NCBI GenBank assembly: GCA_958510825.1
Contig: OY294045.1
Location: 97,586,988-97,650,987, forward strand
Reading direction: 5' to 3'
Source of the DNA: Brachypterus glaber
Lineage: Eukaryota > Arthropoda > Insecta > Coleoptera > Kateretidae
Length of the DNA stretch: 64,000 nucleotides
A model generated the notes under the pieces. That model did not search any database. It was not told the origin of the DNA and saw only the letters and a program-made list of their open reading frames with translations. This document shows, piece after piece, positions 51,151-63,062 of this stretch; position 1 is the stretch's first letter, and each line of letters opens with the position of its first letter. The translations under genes and the position numbers were made by a program.

Positions 51151-51396
51151 TGTTTGTTTTCTGGTGATTGTCTTTTGAATAGAAATACAGAACAAGGCCA
51201 AAATATATGCTATTTAATACCTGTTTTACACAAAAATGATTTGGCCCTCTGGATACAGTATACATAGGAATTATAATAAACACAAATTATAAGATTAAAT
51301 TTATAAAGTCTATATTAGACTCACACGCATACCGTTTTAATTAAGCACTACTACATACCTGTAAAATTTCAAAATTCTAAATTTACACAGCACACT
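51151..51396. other. Spacer
   Basis: Nothing recognised. Confidence 0.35.
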
Positions 51397-52564
51397 ACAC
51401 GGTGTATTTGAAATAGCGTCGGAAATTTTAACATATGATTCTACATCATAAAATATGACAAAAAGTTCCTATAAACATATGTCTAAAAATGCGTCATAAG
51501 GGAGCTACGCCCCTTTGAAAGTGACTAAAAAAATCGGTTTTTATTTAATAACTCAGGAACCCTTTGAGATATTTCAACTAGGTTTTGCATGTCAACTAAT
51601 CCTACCAAGGCTCGTTTTTATGTGTTATTTTCATGTACTTATTTCAACCAGGGGTGTGCGAAACGGGGGGGGCTTATCAGTTTTGTGTCCCAAACTTTTT
51701 TCTGTGTAACTTTTTTGCAATTTTATTTTTGAAATATGATCCCACAGGTCAAAATACATAAAAAAGATACTCTTGTTGTAATACTGTAGGATTAACCGTT
51801 TTCGAGAAAAATTCATTTGAAGGTGAAATTCCACGAAAAATTAAATACTAAAATGTTGAAAACCAAAATTTTAATGATGCAGGGCGAATGTACATTAAAA
51901 ACTAAGAAAAAAACCTCATATACAGGTACTTCCAAAACTCAATCCTAATGGACCTATGGTCTCCTAAATATACACCATTTTTAAAGGGCTATGGTAGCTT
52001 TAAAAGCGTTTTTTCGACCTACATGTATGAAAACTTTTTTTCTTAGTTTTTGATGTAGAATAACATTGCATCATTAAAATTTTGGTTTTCGACATTTTGG
52101 TATTTAATTTTTCGTCCTCGAACCGTGAAATTTCACCTTCAAATGAACTTTTCTCGAAAACGGTTAATCCTACAGTATTACAACAAGAGTACTTTTTTAT
52201 GTATTTTGACCTGAGGAATCATATTTCAAAAATAAAATCGCAAAAAAGTTACACAGAAAAAAGTTTCGGACAAAAAACTGATAAGCCCCTCCCGTTTCGC
52301 ACACCCCTGGTTTAAATAAGTACGTGAAAATGACATACAAAGATGGGCCTTATTAGGATTAATTCACGTACAAAACCTCGTTAATATATCTCAAAGGGTT
52401 CCTGAGTTATTAAATAAAAACCGATTTTTTTTAGACAATTTCAAAGGGGCGTAGCTTCCTCATGACGCATTTTTAGACATATGTTTATAGGAACTTTTTG
52501 TCATATTTGATCATGTAGAATCACCTGTTAAAATTTCCTACACTATTTCAAATACACCCTGTAT
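51397..52564. mobile_element. ACAGGGTGT-family foldback, 1.17 kb
   Basis: TACACGGTGTATTTGAAATA.G and its complement CTATTTCAAATACACCCTGTA. Arms of over 500 bp with GGGAGCTACGCCCCTTTGAA and CTTATCAGTTTTGTGTCC. It is homologous in its inner part to 23552-24716. Frames of ~70 codons in the arms mirror each other. Confidence 0.87.
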
Positions 52565-52911
52565 AATAAAATAATAATTGGCTTACATTTTAGGACAAGG
52601 AAAGGATTTTATATTTTTAATATATCTATAAATATCTGCTTTATTAAGACTTTATCTGCTAGAATTAGGCTTTTATATTTGACTGCATGATGTTTTTCTG
52701 GGTAAGTACATAATGCACGAATAAAATTTATAATAAAAAATTATAAAACCATTTTAATATCAATATTAATTTTTTTCTCACGTGTATACTAGAAATTACT
52801 CGAGGATTGAGCAAATAAACCAACAAACTAATAACTCTTCTTTCTAGAATAAGCATACCGTTAAAATAAAGTATCGCCAACATCTCGGCTTGTTTGTAAA
52901 CAAATAGTAGG
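52565..52911. other. Non-coding spacer
   Basis: AT-rich; nothing recognised. Confidence 0.35.
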
Positions 52912-53396
52912 TACAGTTCATTTCAACAAAACTGGAAAAGTGGGGTTTTAAAATTGGGAGAGGTAAAGCAGAAAAACAAGAATACTCGAAGAATACTGGT
53001 GTAAAACCCATAATTATAATTTTTAAATTAAGGAACTATGAGGAATACCTAGTTGTAGGAGACCAATATACTAGTAGTGTTTTTTAAAAATAAAGGTATT
53101 TAAAACAAGTTTATTAGATACAAAATATATTGATAAGGGGATTTAATAATAGACATTTTAGAATAGGGATATTTTAGAGCAGAAATACAGTAATTAACAA
53201 TAGAGATACGCTTCAAAATCCAAATAGTATTTACTAAACACAAATGCATAGAATAACATATGATTTTTGATTTTGACCTTATTTTTCAAACAGGCATAAC
53301 CCCATTTAAATAATCCACATTCACACAACTAAATTTTATGGAAAACATGAAATTTTCCTTAACCCCACTTTTCCAGTTTTGTTGAAATCAACTGTA
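52912..53396. mobile_element. Tc1/mariner-like MITE, copy 2
   Basis: Complete ends TACAGTTCATTTCAACAAAA.CTGGAAAAGTGGGG and the inverted CCCCACTTTTCC..GTTGAAATCAACTGTA, with TA at both sides. It is ~97% alike to 13625-14225 by eye over the shared part and keeps the same ~45-codon reading frame ending LVVGDQYTSSVF. The inner left part is shorter than in copy 1. Confidence 0.85.
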
Positions 53397-53583
53397 TATT
53401 CAGGCCTGAACAATAACAATTAGCAGTAACTGTTATTGTTGTCTCTGTTAGAACAAAGCTGTGCGAGTAAGACAGACAAATGTATATGTTGGCTACGTTT
53501 TTGCCAGTTTTTACAAATGAAATGCCTATTCTAGACAGAAGAGTTATTAGTTCGTTGAAATAAACACACAAGTATCAATTTTA

Positions 53584-53737
53584 GGGCCACTCGATCAGTT
53601 GTTACTTTGTATAGTGTTTTGATAGTTAGCCGTTTGGATTTCTGGTAGTTTTCGCCCGAAAAAAAAATGCAAACCAACCAACCAACAAAACACACTAACA
53701 CACAAAGTAGACAAAGCAACAACCGATCGAGTGACCC
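53584..53737. mobile_element. MITE with GGGYCACTCGATC ends, copy 1
   Basis: GGGCCACTCGATCAGTTGTT.ACTTTGT is inverted as ACAAAG.CAACAACCGATCGAGTGACCC, flanked by TA. The second copy is 62933-63062. Confidence 0.84.
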
Positions 53738-53839
53738 TAATCAAATTCCCGAGATTTTTTTAGTATTTTTTTTATCTAGCCAATTTAAAGAGCTGACTAT
53801 AGTTCTTGACCAGAAGATTATAGTCAATATTTTTTGATA

Positions 53840-54661
53840 TACCGGGTGTTCCAGGAAGGTGGTCCACCCCTCTTAACTTTTTTACTTTTTATATAGGATC
53901 GTGAAATTTGCAAGAGCTATATTATGTATAATTTAGGATTTTTTGACATGGTTAGACATTTTTATGCACTTCCAGTTTCACCGGAAATTAATCGAACTTT
54001 AGATTTTTAAATGAAACACCCTATATATTTTAACATATTTCGATTTAAAAATTAATTCTGAGAACAAGCATGTGCCACTTGTCAATTTTTGACAGGTAAT
54101 TTTTTATTTAAATTTTTATTTTAAATCTAGAGTGCCTTAAATTAGCTTATTCGCTTAATTGTTGGTCTAGTACCTTCAGAAAAATACTAATTTGATTTTT
54201 TCCCAAAACTCTAAATGTGGCGGGTTTTCAAATGTTTGAAAATCATACTTTTGTCCATAAGTCATTTTTTTCAAATGGAAAGAGGGAGGCTCGTTAGGTT
54301 AAAATAAAAGAGAATTTTCTTGTGAACATTTTGACACAACACATGAATAGTTTATTTGGAAGGACTTGCCATTAAAACAAAAGATTTAAAATGACATGAC
54401 CTGTCAAGATTTGACAAGTGACACATATGCTTGTTCTCAGAATTTATTTCTGAAATAAAAATATGTAAAAATATACAGGGTGTTTTATTTAAAAATCGGA
54501 AGTTCGATTCATTTCCGGTGAAACCGGAAGTGCCAGAAAATGTCTAACTATGTAAAATAATTCTAAATTATACATAATATAACTCCTGCAAATTTCACGG
54601 TCCTACATAAAAAAAGTAAAAAAGTTAAGAGGGGTGAACCACCTTCCTGAAACACCCGGTA
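53840..54661. mobile_element. Foldback MITE, ACCGGGTGTTCC ends
   Basis: TACCGGGTGTTCCAGGAAGG..GGTCCACCCCTCTTAAC and its complement at 54625-54661, TA at both ends. Arms of ~370 bp carry CACTTCCGGTTTCACCGG-type and GACAAGTG..CACATG..GCTTGTTCTC motifs. Confidence 0.87.
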
Positions 54662-54788
54662 TTATAATAATATTTCGAAAACCCCAGCATTTAGTGCGTT
54701 TAATGGAAACAGCAAAATTATTAAAATTCATTTGCTAGCATACTGCTGAACGGCTAATACACTTGTCACAACCACCATTTGAAGTTAT

Positions 54789-54988
54789 NNNNNNNNNNNN
54801 NNNNNNNNNNNNNNNNNNNNNNNNNNNNNNNNNNNNNNNNNNNNNNNNNNNNNNNNNNNNNNNNNNNNNNNNNNNNNNNNNNNNNNNNNNNNNNNNNNNN
54901 NNNNNNNNNNNNNNNNNNNNNNNNNNNNNNNNNNNNNNNNNNNNNNNNNNNNNNNNNNNNNNNNNNNNNNNNNNNNNNNNNNNNNNNN
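54789..54988. other. Assembly gap, 200 N
   Basis: Exactly 200 N. It lies next to an inverted, internally repeated region (55020-55440), a common cause of assembly failure. The true length is unknown; frames crossing it are meaningless. Confidence 1.
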
Positions 54989-55019
54989 ATTTCGATATTT
55001 AAATTTGGGATTATAGGTA

Positions 55020-55440
55020 TTTTTTCACTTTTTGAGGTTAGCAACGAAATGCGACCTGGACGAGTCAAACCAACCACAGATTCGGAATCAGCGACTCCAA
55101 AAATGTATAGATATGTTTGTCTTATCTGGGAAATCAGAACTTTTTTTTGGTGTGCCTGGGTACCCAAAAAAAAGTGTTGTTCGCCACACGAGACAAACAT
55201 TTCTATACGTTTTTGGGATCGCTGAATCCGAATCTGGGGTTGGTTTGACTCGGTCAGCTCGCATTTCGTTGCTAACCTCAAAAAACTGATGAAATGTCAT
55301 CAACTTTCATCACTTTTTTGAGGTTAGCAACGAAATGCGACCTGACCGAGTCAAACCAACAACAGATTCGGATTCAGCGACCCCAAAAATGTATAGAAAT
55401 GTTTGTCTTGTCTGGGGAATCGGACCTTTTTTTTTGGTGT
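55020..55440. repeat. Inverted/direct repeat cluster (GAGGTTAGCAACGAAATGCG)
   Basis: GAGGTTAGCAACGAAATGCG occurs at about 55035 and 55319 in direct orientation and inverted at about 55258-55277. Each is followed by GAGTCAAACCAAC, AGATTCGG.ATCAGCGAC and AATGTATAGA.ATGTTTGTCT. The units probably continue into the gap. The GATTCAGCGACCCCAAAAA module is shared with 19527-20498. Confidence 0.82.
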
Positions 55441-55822
55441 GCCTGTGCACAGGTTATTTATTTCAAAAATTAAATATCGATTTTTCTTATAACAATAGAT
55501 TTATATGTCGCAAGGTAATTGTTTAATAAACTGATATTTAATTTTAAATATTAAGTTTATATTAATAATTTTTAATATATTTAATGTTCCTTTATATAGT
55601 TTTTGATTTTATAATTCAGCCACTATAGTAATATTATTTATAGATATATAAAAATTGTACTATTAAATCCATATTCTTTTAAATATATTTCAAAAAGAAT
55701 TTTAAAATCGGTTATTCATTCACAGTTAAGAAATAAAACGTTTAAAAGTAGATAATAAATATAACGATATTAAATTTTGAAGAATGAAATTTATTACTGT
55801 CAAAAATAGTCCAATTTAAATT
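55441..55822. other. AT-rich spacer
   Basis: Nothing recognised. Confidence 0.35.
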
Positions 55823-56496
55823 ACATCGGCCCTTAGTGTTACTAAGAGTGCCTATGTATTGAAATCTTCGCCGAAAAGTCAAAATCTTTGACCACGTTTT
55901 TTTCACATTTCTCGACGTTTTAGACCATTCTGAGTCGAAATCAGTAAAAACAATTTTTGCTTCCGTCTGTCTGAGTGTAAACTCTCTAACTCCCATTTCT
56001 ACATGAGATATCGACTTTTATCGGTTTTTTGCATATTGTTTCTTATCGTATTCCGAAGAGCTGATTTGGGGGTAAGGGGGTAAACATAGGGTAAAACTCC
56101 TATTTTTAGCGTTTTTTGTTTATAATTAAGGCAATTATTATTGTGTTTGGTTAATTTAGCACTTATATAAAAGATAATTTTTAATTAGTTAAAAAATGTT
56201 ATAAACAACGCTTTCCTAAAACGCATTTTTTTGGAGATATTGGCGTTTAAAGCAGTAAAAGGTTTTTTTAGCATATCTCACATATTTATAACCCGATTTC
56301 AAAAAATTATATTTTAAATAAAAGCTCTTTTTAAGCCCTATAAAAAATGTTATATACAGTTTTTTGCTAGAATATAATGTTTTAAAGATACAGAATTTAA
56401 AATCAAACAAAACACCTAGTTTGAAATTTGCAAACTAGATGGCTCTAGTGTACAATAGTGCCGATGGTTTGACAGGGTGCTTGCAACGTTTCATCT
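55823..56496 (-). mobile_element. Helentron-like repeat, copy 3
   Basis: Begins ACATCGGCCCTTAGTGTTAC and ends GCTTGCAACGTTTCATCT, reverse orientation. The internal microsatellite is reduced to CCGTCTGTCTGAG. Confidence 0.68.
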
Positions 56497-56589
56497 TGTT
56501 TAATTTAAAAACCCATGTCAACCAAAATTAATTAATACCTTATGTAAGTGCCTAATTTAAAATTAATTAATTAATTAATTAAAAAAGTT

Positions 56590-57056
56590 TTTTTTGTTTT
56601 ATACTGTTTACGTCGTTTTTCGCTGCTATGGCCTAATTGACGAAAACTAAAGTTAATAACCTTTCAAATTCAAAAGATATTGGTTTCGTAGTTAAATCCC
56701 TTAGTTCGAAAATGTCGTAAGTCTACCTAAAGGAACTTTATAAAAAAAATATTAGTTTACATAATTTATTTTTAAAAAACGATAAATTTTTGAAAAAAAA
56801 ATTTTTAACTTTTTTCAATTTTATAAAAGTTTAACCCCCTATAATTTTTTTGTTTTTGGGGGGATAACTTTCAAAAACAATAGTGATCTTCCCCTCATAG
56901 AATATGATTTTTCCTGAAAATTTCAAGTCGATCGGATTATTCGTTCTTGAGTTATCTTCAAAAACGTGACACAAAAAACGTGACATCGGACGGACAGGCG
57001 GACGGGCGCGCCCGAGCGGACGGTCAGACTGACATTTTCAAAGTTTCTTATTTTTT
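56590..57056. repeat. Non-coding repeat-like region with GGACGG tract
   Basis: Contains TTTCAAGTCGATCGGATTAT..TCTTGAGTTATC and a GC-rich stretch ACATCGGACGGACAGGCGGACG..CGAGCGGACGG near 56982-57022. This combination resembles the internal part of the Helentron-like family (text before a GGAC/GACA tract), but no ends were identified. Confidence 0.4.
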
Positions 57057-57525
57057 CAAGAAACATTTGTATCCAAGTAACAATTTTTGTCAAGTCTTGA
57101 TCAAGTAACTGCATCCAGATTTTAACAATTCTGGCGCAAGATACTGTCCACAGATTCTTTCTCAATAATTGTCAAAGAATTGCTACAGATACTTCGTCAA
57201 GATTCTTGGACAAGTCTTGAGCAAGAATGTAGCAAGAAAAATTGACAATAAATCAAAAAGCGATCTCTATCATGATCAAATCGTACTTGTTAGAGTAGGT
57301 CAAGATTTTTGAACAAGAATCTTGTCAAATTGCTTGCTACAGACTTGACAAACAGACTTGACAAAGTGTTGCTAAACGCTCTGCTTCCAGAATCTTGCTA
57401 AAGTCTTGCCCAAGTCTGGATACAGAATCTTGATTAATTCTCTTGCTCAAGAATTGTTCAATTCTTTACAAAGAACTTTGTCAAGTACTCTGGTCAAGAA
57501 ACTTGTCCAAGTTCAATGTTACTAG
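57057..57525. repeat. Cluster of CAAGTCTTG / TCTTGNCAAG motifs
   Basis: A ~470-bp stretch in which CTTG and CAAG blocks recur many times in both orientations (GTCAAGTCTTGATCAAGTAA, ATTCTTGGACAAGTCTTGAG, AATCTTGCTAAAGTCTTGCC). There is no fixed period, and no coding frame or element end is visible. Confidence 0.6.
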
Positions 57526-57850
57526 GGTAATATAATAGCGCTAGGCGCTATAAATAAAATAACCAAGCTTTTTAAGCGCTTTTTATTTCTCGATTTTGTC
57601 TAAATATTGTAAAATCAATGATTAAGAAAATATTTTTACATACAAAAAGAATATGGATTTAAAGAATTTCATAGCTGTATTTTTAATTTTATTGATTTTT
57701 TAACTGGTTAAAACTTTAATAGTCAAAATGGCGTCAGAGGAAAGTGAAAGTTTCCTAGAAATAGTGTAGTTGACTCTTTAAAATATATAGTGAAAAGTTT
57801 TTAATAATCAAATGAGACAAATATATGAAAAAAAGTGTGGTAGTCAAATA
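57526..57850. other. Non-coding spacer
   Basis: Includes AGCGCTAGGCGCTATAAATA near 57536; otherwise nothing recognised. Confidence 0.35.
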
Positions 57851-58577
57851 TACAGGGTGTAACAGAGTAACATGTAGATATTTTAAGGAATGATTCCACA
57901 TTAAAAAACATGAAAAAAAGTTCCTATAAAGGTTGGTCCGGAAATGAACCCTAAGGGAGCTATGACCCTTTTTAGGGTACATCTAAAAATAGTTTTTATT
58001 TAATATCTCTGTAAACCACAATAAAGACTTTTTGCACATGCCTCAACATTGATAAATGCTATCATTTCATCTAATTTTTATTTAGTAATTTTAACCAGGG
58101 ACGTGCAAAATGGGGCGGCGATGACACTTTTTTGCCCCAAACTTTTTTATCTGTAGATTTTTTGATATATTCATTATAAAATATTAATCTTTGATTAAAA
58201 ATACATAAAAAGGTACTCTTTATGTAACACAGTAGGGCCAACCGTTTTCGAGAAAATTGCAATTAAAGAGGCAATTTCACGTCTGAGCATCAAAAATCGG
58301 AACTTTACTTTTTAAAAGGCTATAACTCCTTTAATATTAAATTTAGGTTTTTTGGTGAAGAATACTTTTTTGCTTAGTTTTAAGTGAAGAATCGCCCTGC
58401 AGCATTAAAATTTTATTGGTGCTTTTTTTTGTTCCACATTTAATATGTCCATCTTCGAAGGGTCGTAGCTCCCTTAGGGTTAATTTCCGGACCAACCTTT
58501 ACAGGAAGTTTTTTTCATATTTTTTAATGTAGAATCATTCCTTAAAATATCTACATGCGACTCTGTTACACCCTGTA
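57851..58577. mobile_element. ACAGGGTGT-family foldback, 727 bp
   Basis: TACAGGGTGTAACAGAGTAA.CATGTAGATATTTTAA and its complement at 58540-58577, TA at both ends. Arms carry AAAGTTCCTATAAAGGTTGG and GGGAGCTATGACCC. One arm matches the partial copy at 23061. Confidence 0.88.
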
Positions 58578-58770
58578 TACCTCTGTATTGCTTTCTGGTT
58601 TTTTAACAAGTAAGCTGTGGACTAGGATTTGCAAAGTTATACAAGTAAAAACAAAGTGGTAGTTTCAAATTTATTTTTATTAAAAAAAAATGGTTTTTTT
58701 GGGAATTAAATCTCAAGAGTACTTACCTGAATATTATAATATTACCTGTACATTATACAATTTCAAATAC
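58578..58770. other. Spacer
   Basis: Nothing recognised. Confidence 0.35.
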
Positions 58771-60168
58771 TTACTTTTTAGTAGTATTTTTTTTTAATTA
58801 GGAGTACTAATCATTGCAAAAAAACTCTTTTTTCCATTTTTTCATATACACCCCTTCTATGTTGTTTTATTAGATCATATATACATAGATATGGCATTAA
58901 TGTTGATTTGTTTTATGTAGAACATATACAAAGCCAATTATAAACAAACCACTATAGCGGTGAGGTTGCGAGGAGGTGAAGTATAAGATATTTGTCAACA
59001 AACCACTATAGCGGTGGGTGGTGACCAGAAGCGGGAAGGTGAAATTTACCTGCATGTCGCAATGTAAACATTTCGGTTTGGCGTGAACTCAAGGCGCATC
59101 TATGTATATATGATCTAATGTTGTTTTGATGGAAAGCAGTCCAATACGTTAGGCAACATAAATTTAGGTCTTCAGTATCAACCCAAAAAGAAAATTCCCT
59201 AAAAATATTATATTTGTATTTTATCAAAGTGCAACAAAAAATGTGCATGATATGCAAAATTATTAAAGAATACATAAAACAGCTTATTAAACACAAAAAC
59301 AAGTACAAAATCTTCACACACAGCGGGGTATTATCAATGACTGTCAAATTAAGGAGTAGGTCATAGCCGTACACATAGCTATGTTATAAAAATAAAAAAA
59401 TAAATAGTTTTTTACTTAAAAAAAAAAACAATTATCTTACCTTCATGTAATTTAAAATATAATCTAAACTGTTATTTTTACCTAAAATATGCATAATTTT
59501 ATTTTAAAACAATAATAATTATACTTTTATCTCTTTCTGTAGAACTTCTTTCTTTATCTAATCTAAATGAAAAAGTATGCTTGCATACCAAATTTCAGGT
59601 TGCTTGAACATTTTTTGACCCCCGCCCAACTCAGTTAATAATGAGGTATTTGTATTGTGTAATTTCTTGTATTGTTACAGTTTTAAAGACAAAACAAGCC
59701 GTAAAGATATGTAATGCTAGGCATTCCATTATATACTATTCACAGTGGATGGTATACTAAATTTTCTTAAATAACGCCAATTAATAAAAAAAGAAAAAAT
59801 AAAAAAAAATAAAAACAAAACTTAATTTTTTTTTTTCAAAAAAATCATTTGGACTTTTTATTTATTTTTTTTTTTTGATGTTTGGGTTATTGGCAAAATG
59901 CAATATACCATCCACTGTAGATAGTATATAATGAAATGCGTAGCATTACATATCTTCACGGCTTGTTTTGTCTTTAAAACTGTACCAATGTAAGAAATTA
60001 AATAATACAAATACCTCATTATTATAACTAAATTGGGCGGGGGTCGAAAAATGTTCAAATAAGCTGAAATTTGGCAGTTTTTCAATTAAAACAACATAGG
60101 AGGGATACATATAAAAAATTGAAAAAAAGAGTTTTTTTTGCAATGCCCTACTAAAAATGAAATTTTAA
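58771..60168. mobile_element. Foldback element with MITE and extra sequence in its left arm
   Basis: The right arm (59885-60168) pairs with the left in three blocks: CTTTTTAGTAG..ATTGCAAAAAAACTC (58780-58840), CTATGTTGTTTTA (58857), and ACCAAATTTCAGGTTGCTTG.. to ..CATTCCATTATATACTATTC (59588-59750). The gap is filled by the MITE 58869-59119 and ~460 bp unique to the left. AAACAAGCCGT and CATTCCATTATATACTA link it to the foldback at 2371. Minus-strand frames inside (59006-59374, 59858-60143) are not genes. Confidence 0.72.
58869..59119. mobile_element. ~250-bp MITE, ATTAGATC ends, copy 2
   Basis: The same perfect 22-bp terminal repeats as at 34906 and an exact 8-bp target duplication GTTGTTTT (58861-58868 and 59120-59127). 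It is inserted in the left arm of a foldback, whose other arm preserves the uninterrupted target near 60095. Confidence 0.9.
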
Positions 60169-61874
60169 TATATTTTTTGAAAAATAATTAATTTTTTGTC
60201 TAATATTACTGCCTAAATAGCTTAGCCGTTAGCTTCTAATCTAAAAGTTACATCTTTAATTTAAAAATGAGAAAATTAATTACATAACACCAGATTTTAA
60301 AAGTATGTAAAAATTATGATTTAGTTCTCAAAATTTTGCATTGAACAAACAAAAATAAAATAAAATTTGAAATATGGTTTTAGGATATTGTTGATAGAAA
60401 AAATTGTACATATTTTTAATAAGAGTACACTGCCATGCCGCTCATCAAACGAAGTGAAAAAATGGCACTTATTTAATTATGCATATTGTTTACAAAATAA
60501 TATGCAAATAGTTTTTTTTTTATTATTGGACCATATCGAATAATACTTAAAATGTGAGCAGATTAAAATTTTACGGGAAATTTACATTTTCTGACTATAT
60601 TGTGAGCACAGTTATTGTAAGAGTAACATTTACTGCCAATAAAAAAAAACAAAAGTATCTACTCATTTATTCGATATGATCCATTAGCATATTTAATATT
60701 TAATATTAGAAAATCTATTATTTTGCAGACAAAATGCATATCAATAAAATTGCCTGATAGCTAAAGTAAAGTACACAAAAGTTCTTAAAATATATCCATT
60801 TTAATTGGTAGATATACTAATAATATTTATATTAAATATATTTAATATACTCTATTTAACTTAATCAGTATTTTTATAATAATTATTATATAACATACTA
60901 TAGCAAGTATATAATATTATGCCAGATAAATAAGTAATACTACTCTTGGTGAAGAAAATTAAGGAAAACCTAATTCAACCTGATGAAATAAAGATAAAAG
61001 TTTTCATGATCAAGACAATCACAGCAAAACTGAGTTTCTAATAATAAATCTTCATTTGTGGAATCTAAAAGCCCTTTATGTTAAATAAACACAAAAAATC
61101 TTAAACAACCAACCACAAAATTATTTTTTTATTTCGTTTTTTTACCAATTATTATGATTAGGTTAATTGCAGAATATTTTTTTTCATATTTTTTCATCAG
61201 GTTTTTTTTAATATTTAAGCATTTAATACATGTTTTCTATAACTTCGACTGCTAGTGTAATATAAATATTTTTTAAATCATTGTATAGACACACAGTTTT
61301 ATTAATAATAATTTAATAATATAATTTATTTCCTAATATAATTAATTATTTTAAGAATACTAATTTGTTACACCAAAGTTTTTAGGTTAGATAGAGTGTA
61401 AAAAGTGATACAATATACTTTTGTGATTTTACGTAAAATTATTTAACAAATTACGCACGAAAAATCACGTAAAATAAATTACTACACTGCCCAATATAAT
61501 TATAAAAGTAAATATAATAATCTTACTTATAAATTATATTCCTCAGACTTAGCTTAATATATACATATAAAAACGTTATTAATAAGTGCTATGCACTTTT
61601 TGTTTATAATATTATTATAAAAAACGAAATATCAACTTAATGTCTGGTTTTTGATATATCATCCTGATCCACCAATTTTTGATATATGTCCATTTTTTAA
61701 AAGCCCTTACCAGATTTTCTGATCTGGGTAAAACTATGCTGGGTTTAAATAGATTTTCTATGACAAATAGTATTGACAAAAATTATTAGGCCTTTAATAA
61801 TTATTATAATTTAATCAAACTAAATTGTTATTATCATTTTCATTGATATAATATAGTTGTTATATTATAACTGA
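60169..61874. other. AT-rich intron sequence
   Basis: About 1.7 kb with no gene, RNA, repeat pair or element end that I can recognise. It is very A/T-rich, with many short ATTATA runs. Confidence 0.4.
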
Positions 61875-62071
61875 GCAAGCATTTTACTACTGCAACATTC
61901 CTTTTGGGTTATTCAATCCCCCTGCAACTTTCCTTTACTAGATTATTCTAAATTTTTAATAAATGAAAAACTTTATCGCAATTCTAATTGAAATAAACGC
62001 AAATTCAAACTCGTTGGAGGACAGATCTGCAGATTAGTTTCCCTTTAAATTCAACCATGGTGTGTCTATCG

Positions 62072-62340
62072 ATTAGGGGAGAATTATCTCAGCGGTCTAA
62101 GGCATCGATATAGCATTGACACTGAGCCAATGATCGTGAGTTCAAACCTCACTGGCGCCGATTGCCTTTTTCAGTTAATTAATAATTGAAATTTGGCGAA
62201 GGCGTACTCCCTAGATATATGGGTTCGAAAGTCAATTAAAGCCGGTGGTTCCCTCTACTACTAGCCCACACAAGTCCTGGACTTAGGGGATGCTTAATTA
62301 AGTAGAATAGTACGAGGTTAAAACAAACATATTAAAACAT
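62072..62340 (+). mobile_element. tRNA-derived SINE (tRNA-Leu-like head)
   Basis: The head has an A-box-like TATCTCAGCGGTCTAAGGC (62085-62103) and a B-box-like GAGTTCAAACC (62138-62148) with a long variable region between, as in class II tRNAs; GCGGTCTAAGGC matches the D-arm of tRNA-Leu. The body follows (62166-62300) and the tail is A-rich (TTAAAACAAACATATTAAAA). It cannot be a working tRNA: the acceptor stem does not close. It would be copied by LINE machinery; the partner is unknown. Confidence 0.72.
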
Positions 62341-62932
62341 ATTAGCAAAGCTTAAAATTATTATTATGCATTTTGAGTTAGCTAAAATCCCTGCAACTTT
62401 TCTTTGCTTGGTTGGCTGAATTTTTAAGAAATGAAAATCTTTTCGTCTTATTGGCATAGGTTGGAGGGCATCAATTCCTCTTTAAATTTATCTACTGCAT
62501 CCATGATGCGCCTATACATTAGCAAAGCTTAAAATTAATAGTATGCCTTTTGGATTGGCTAACTACCCTGCAACTTTCCTTTAATTGGTTATTCTTAAAT
62601 GTTAAAAATTGGAGGGCTTCAGTTCTTTTCTAAATTTAATGAAGCGCCTATGCATATGCGAAGTTTAAAATTAATAGCATGCCTTTTGGATTATCTAACC
62701 CCCCCGCAACTTTACTTTAATTAATTATTCTGAATTTTTTAACAAATCTAAATCTTTATCGTAATTCTTATTCAAATACGTTCAAGAAACTTGTTGGATT
62801 GCATTAATTCCTCTTTAAGTAATATACAATGTTTAAAATTAAAAACACCTTTTGGGTTAGCTAACACCCATGCAAATTTAATTTTATTAATTATTCTGTA
62901 TTTTTAAACTATTTAAATCTCTGTTATAATTA

Positions 62933-63062
62933 GGGCACTCGATCAGTTGTTACTTTGTCTAGTGTTTTGGTAGTTAGCCATTTGGATTGCTGGAAGTTTT
63001 CGCCTGAATAAAAAGTCCAAACCTAAAACACAGTAACAAAGCAACAACCGATCGAGTGACCC
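62933..63062. mobile_element. MITE with GGGYCACTCGATC ends, copy 2
   Basis: GGGCACTCGATCAGTTGTTA..CTTTGT is inverted as ACAAAGCAACAACCGATCGA.GTGACCC, flanked by TA. It is inserted in the fifth unit of the tandem array. Related to 53584-53737. Confidence 0.86.

Noticed and set aside
54763..55281. Long frames crossing 54789-54988
   Set aside because: They run through the 200-N gap and cannot be interpreted.
59006..59374. 122-codon hydrophobic minus-strand frame as a membrane protein
   Set aside because: It straddles the end of a MITE insertion and its flanking foldback, so it is a chance fusion.
62072..62165. A genuine tRNA-Leu gene
   Set aside because: A- and B-box-like sequences are present, but the acceptor stem does not pair and a SINE body and A-rich tail follow.
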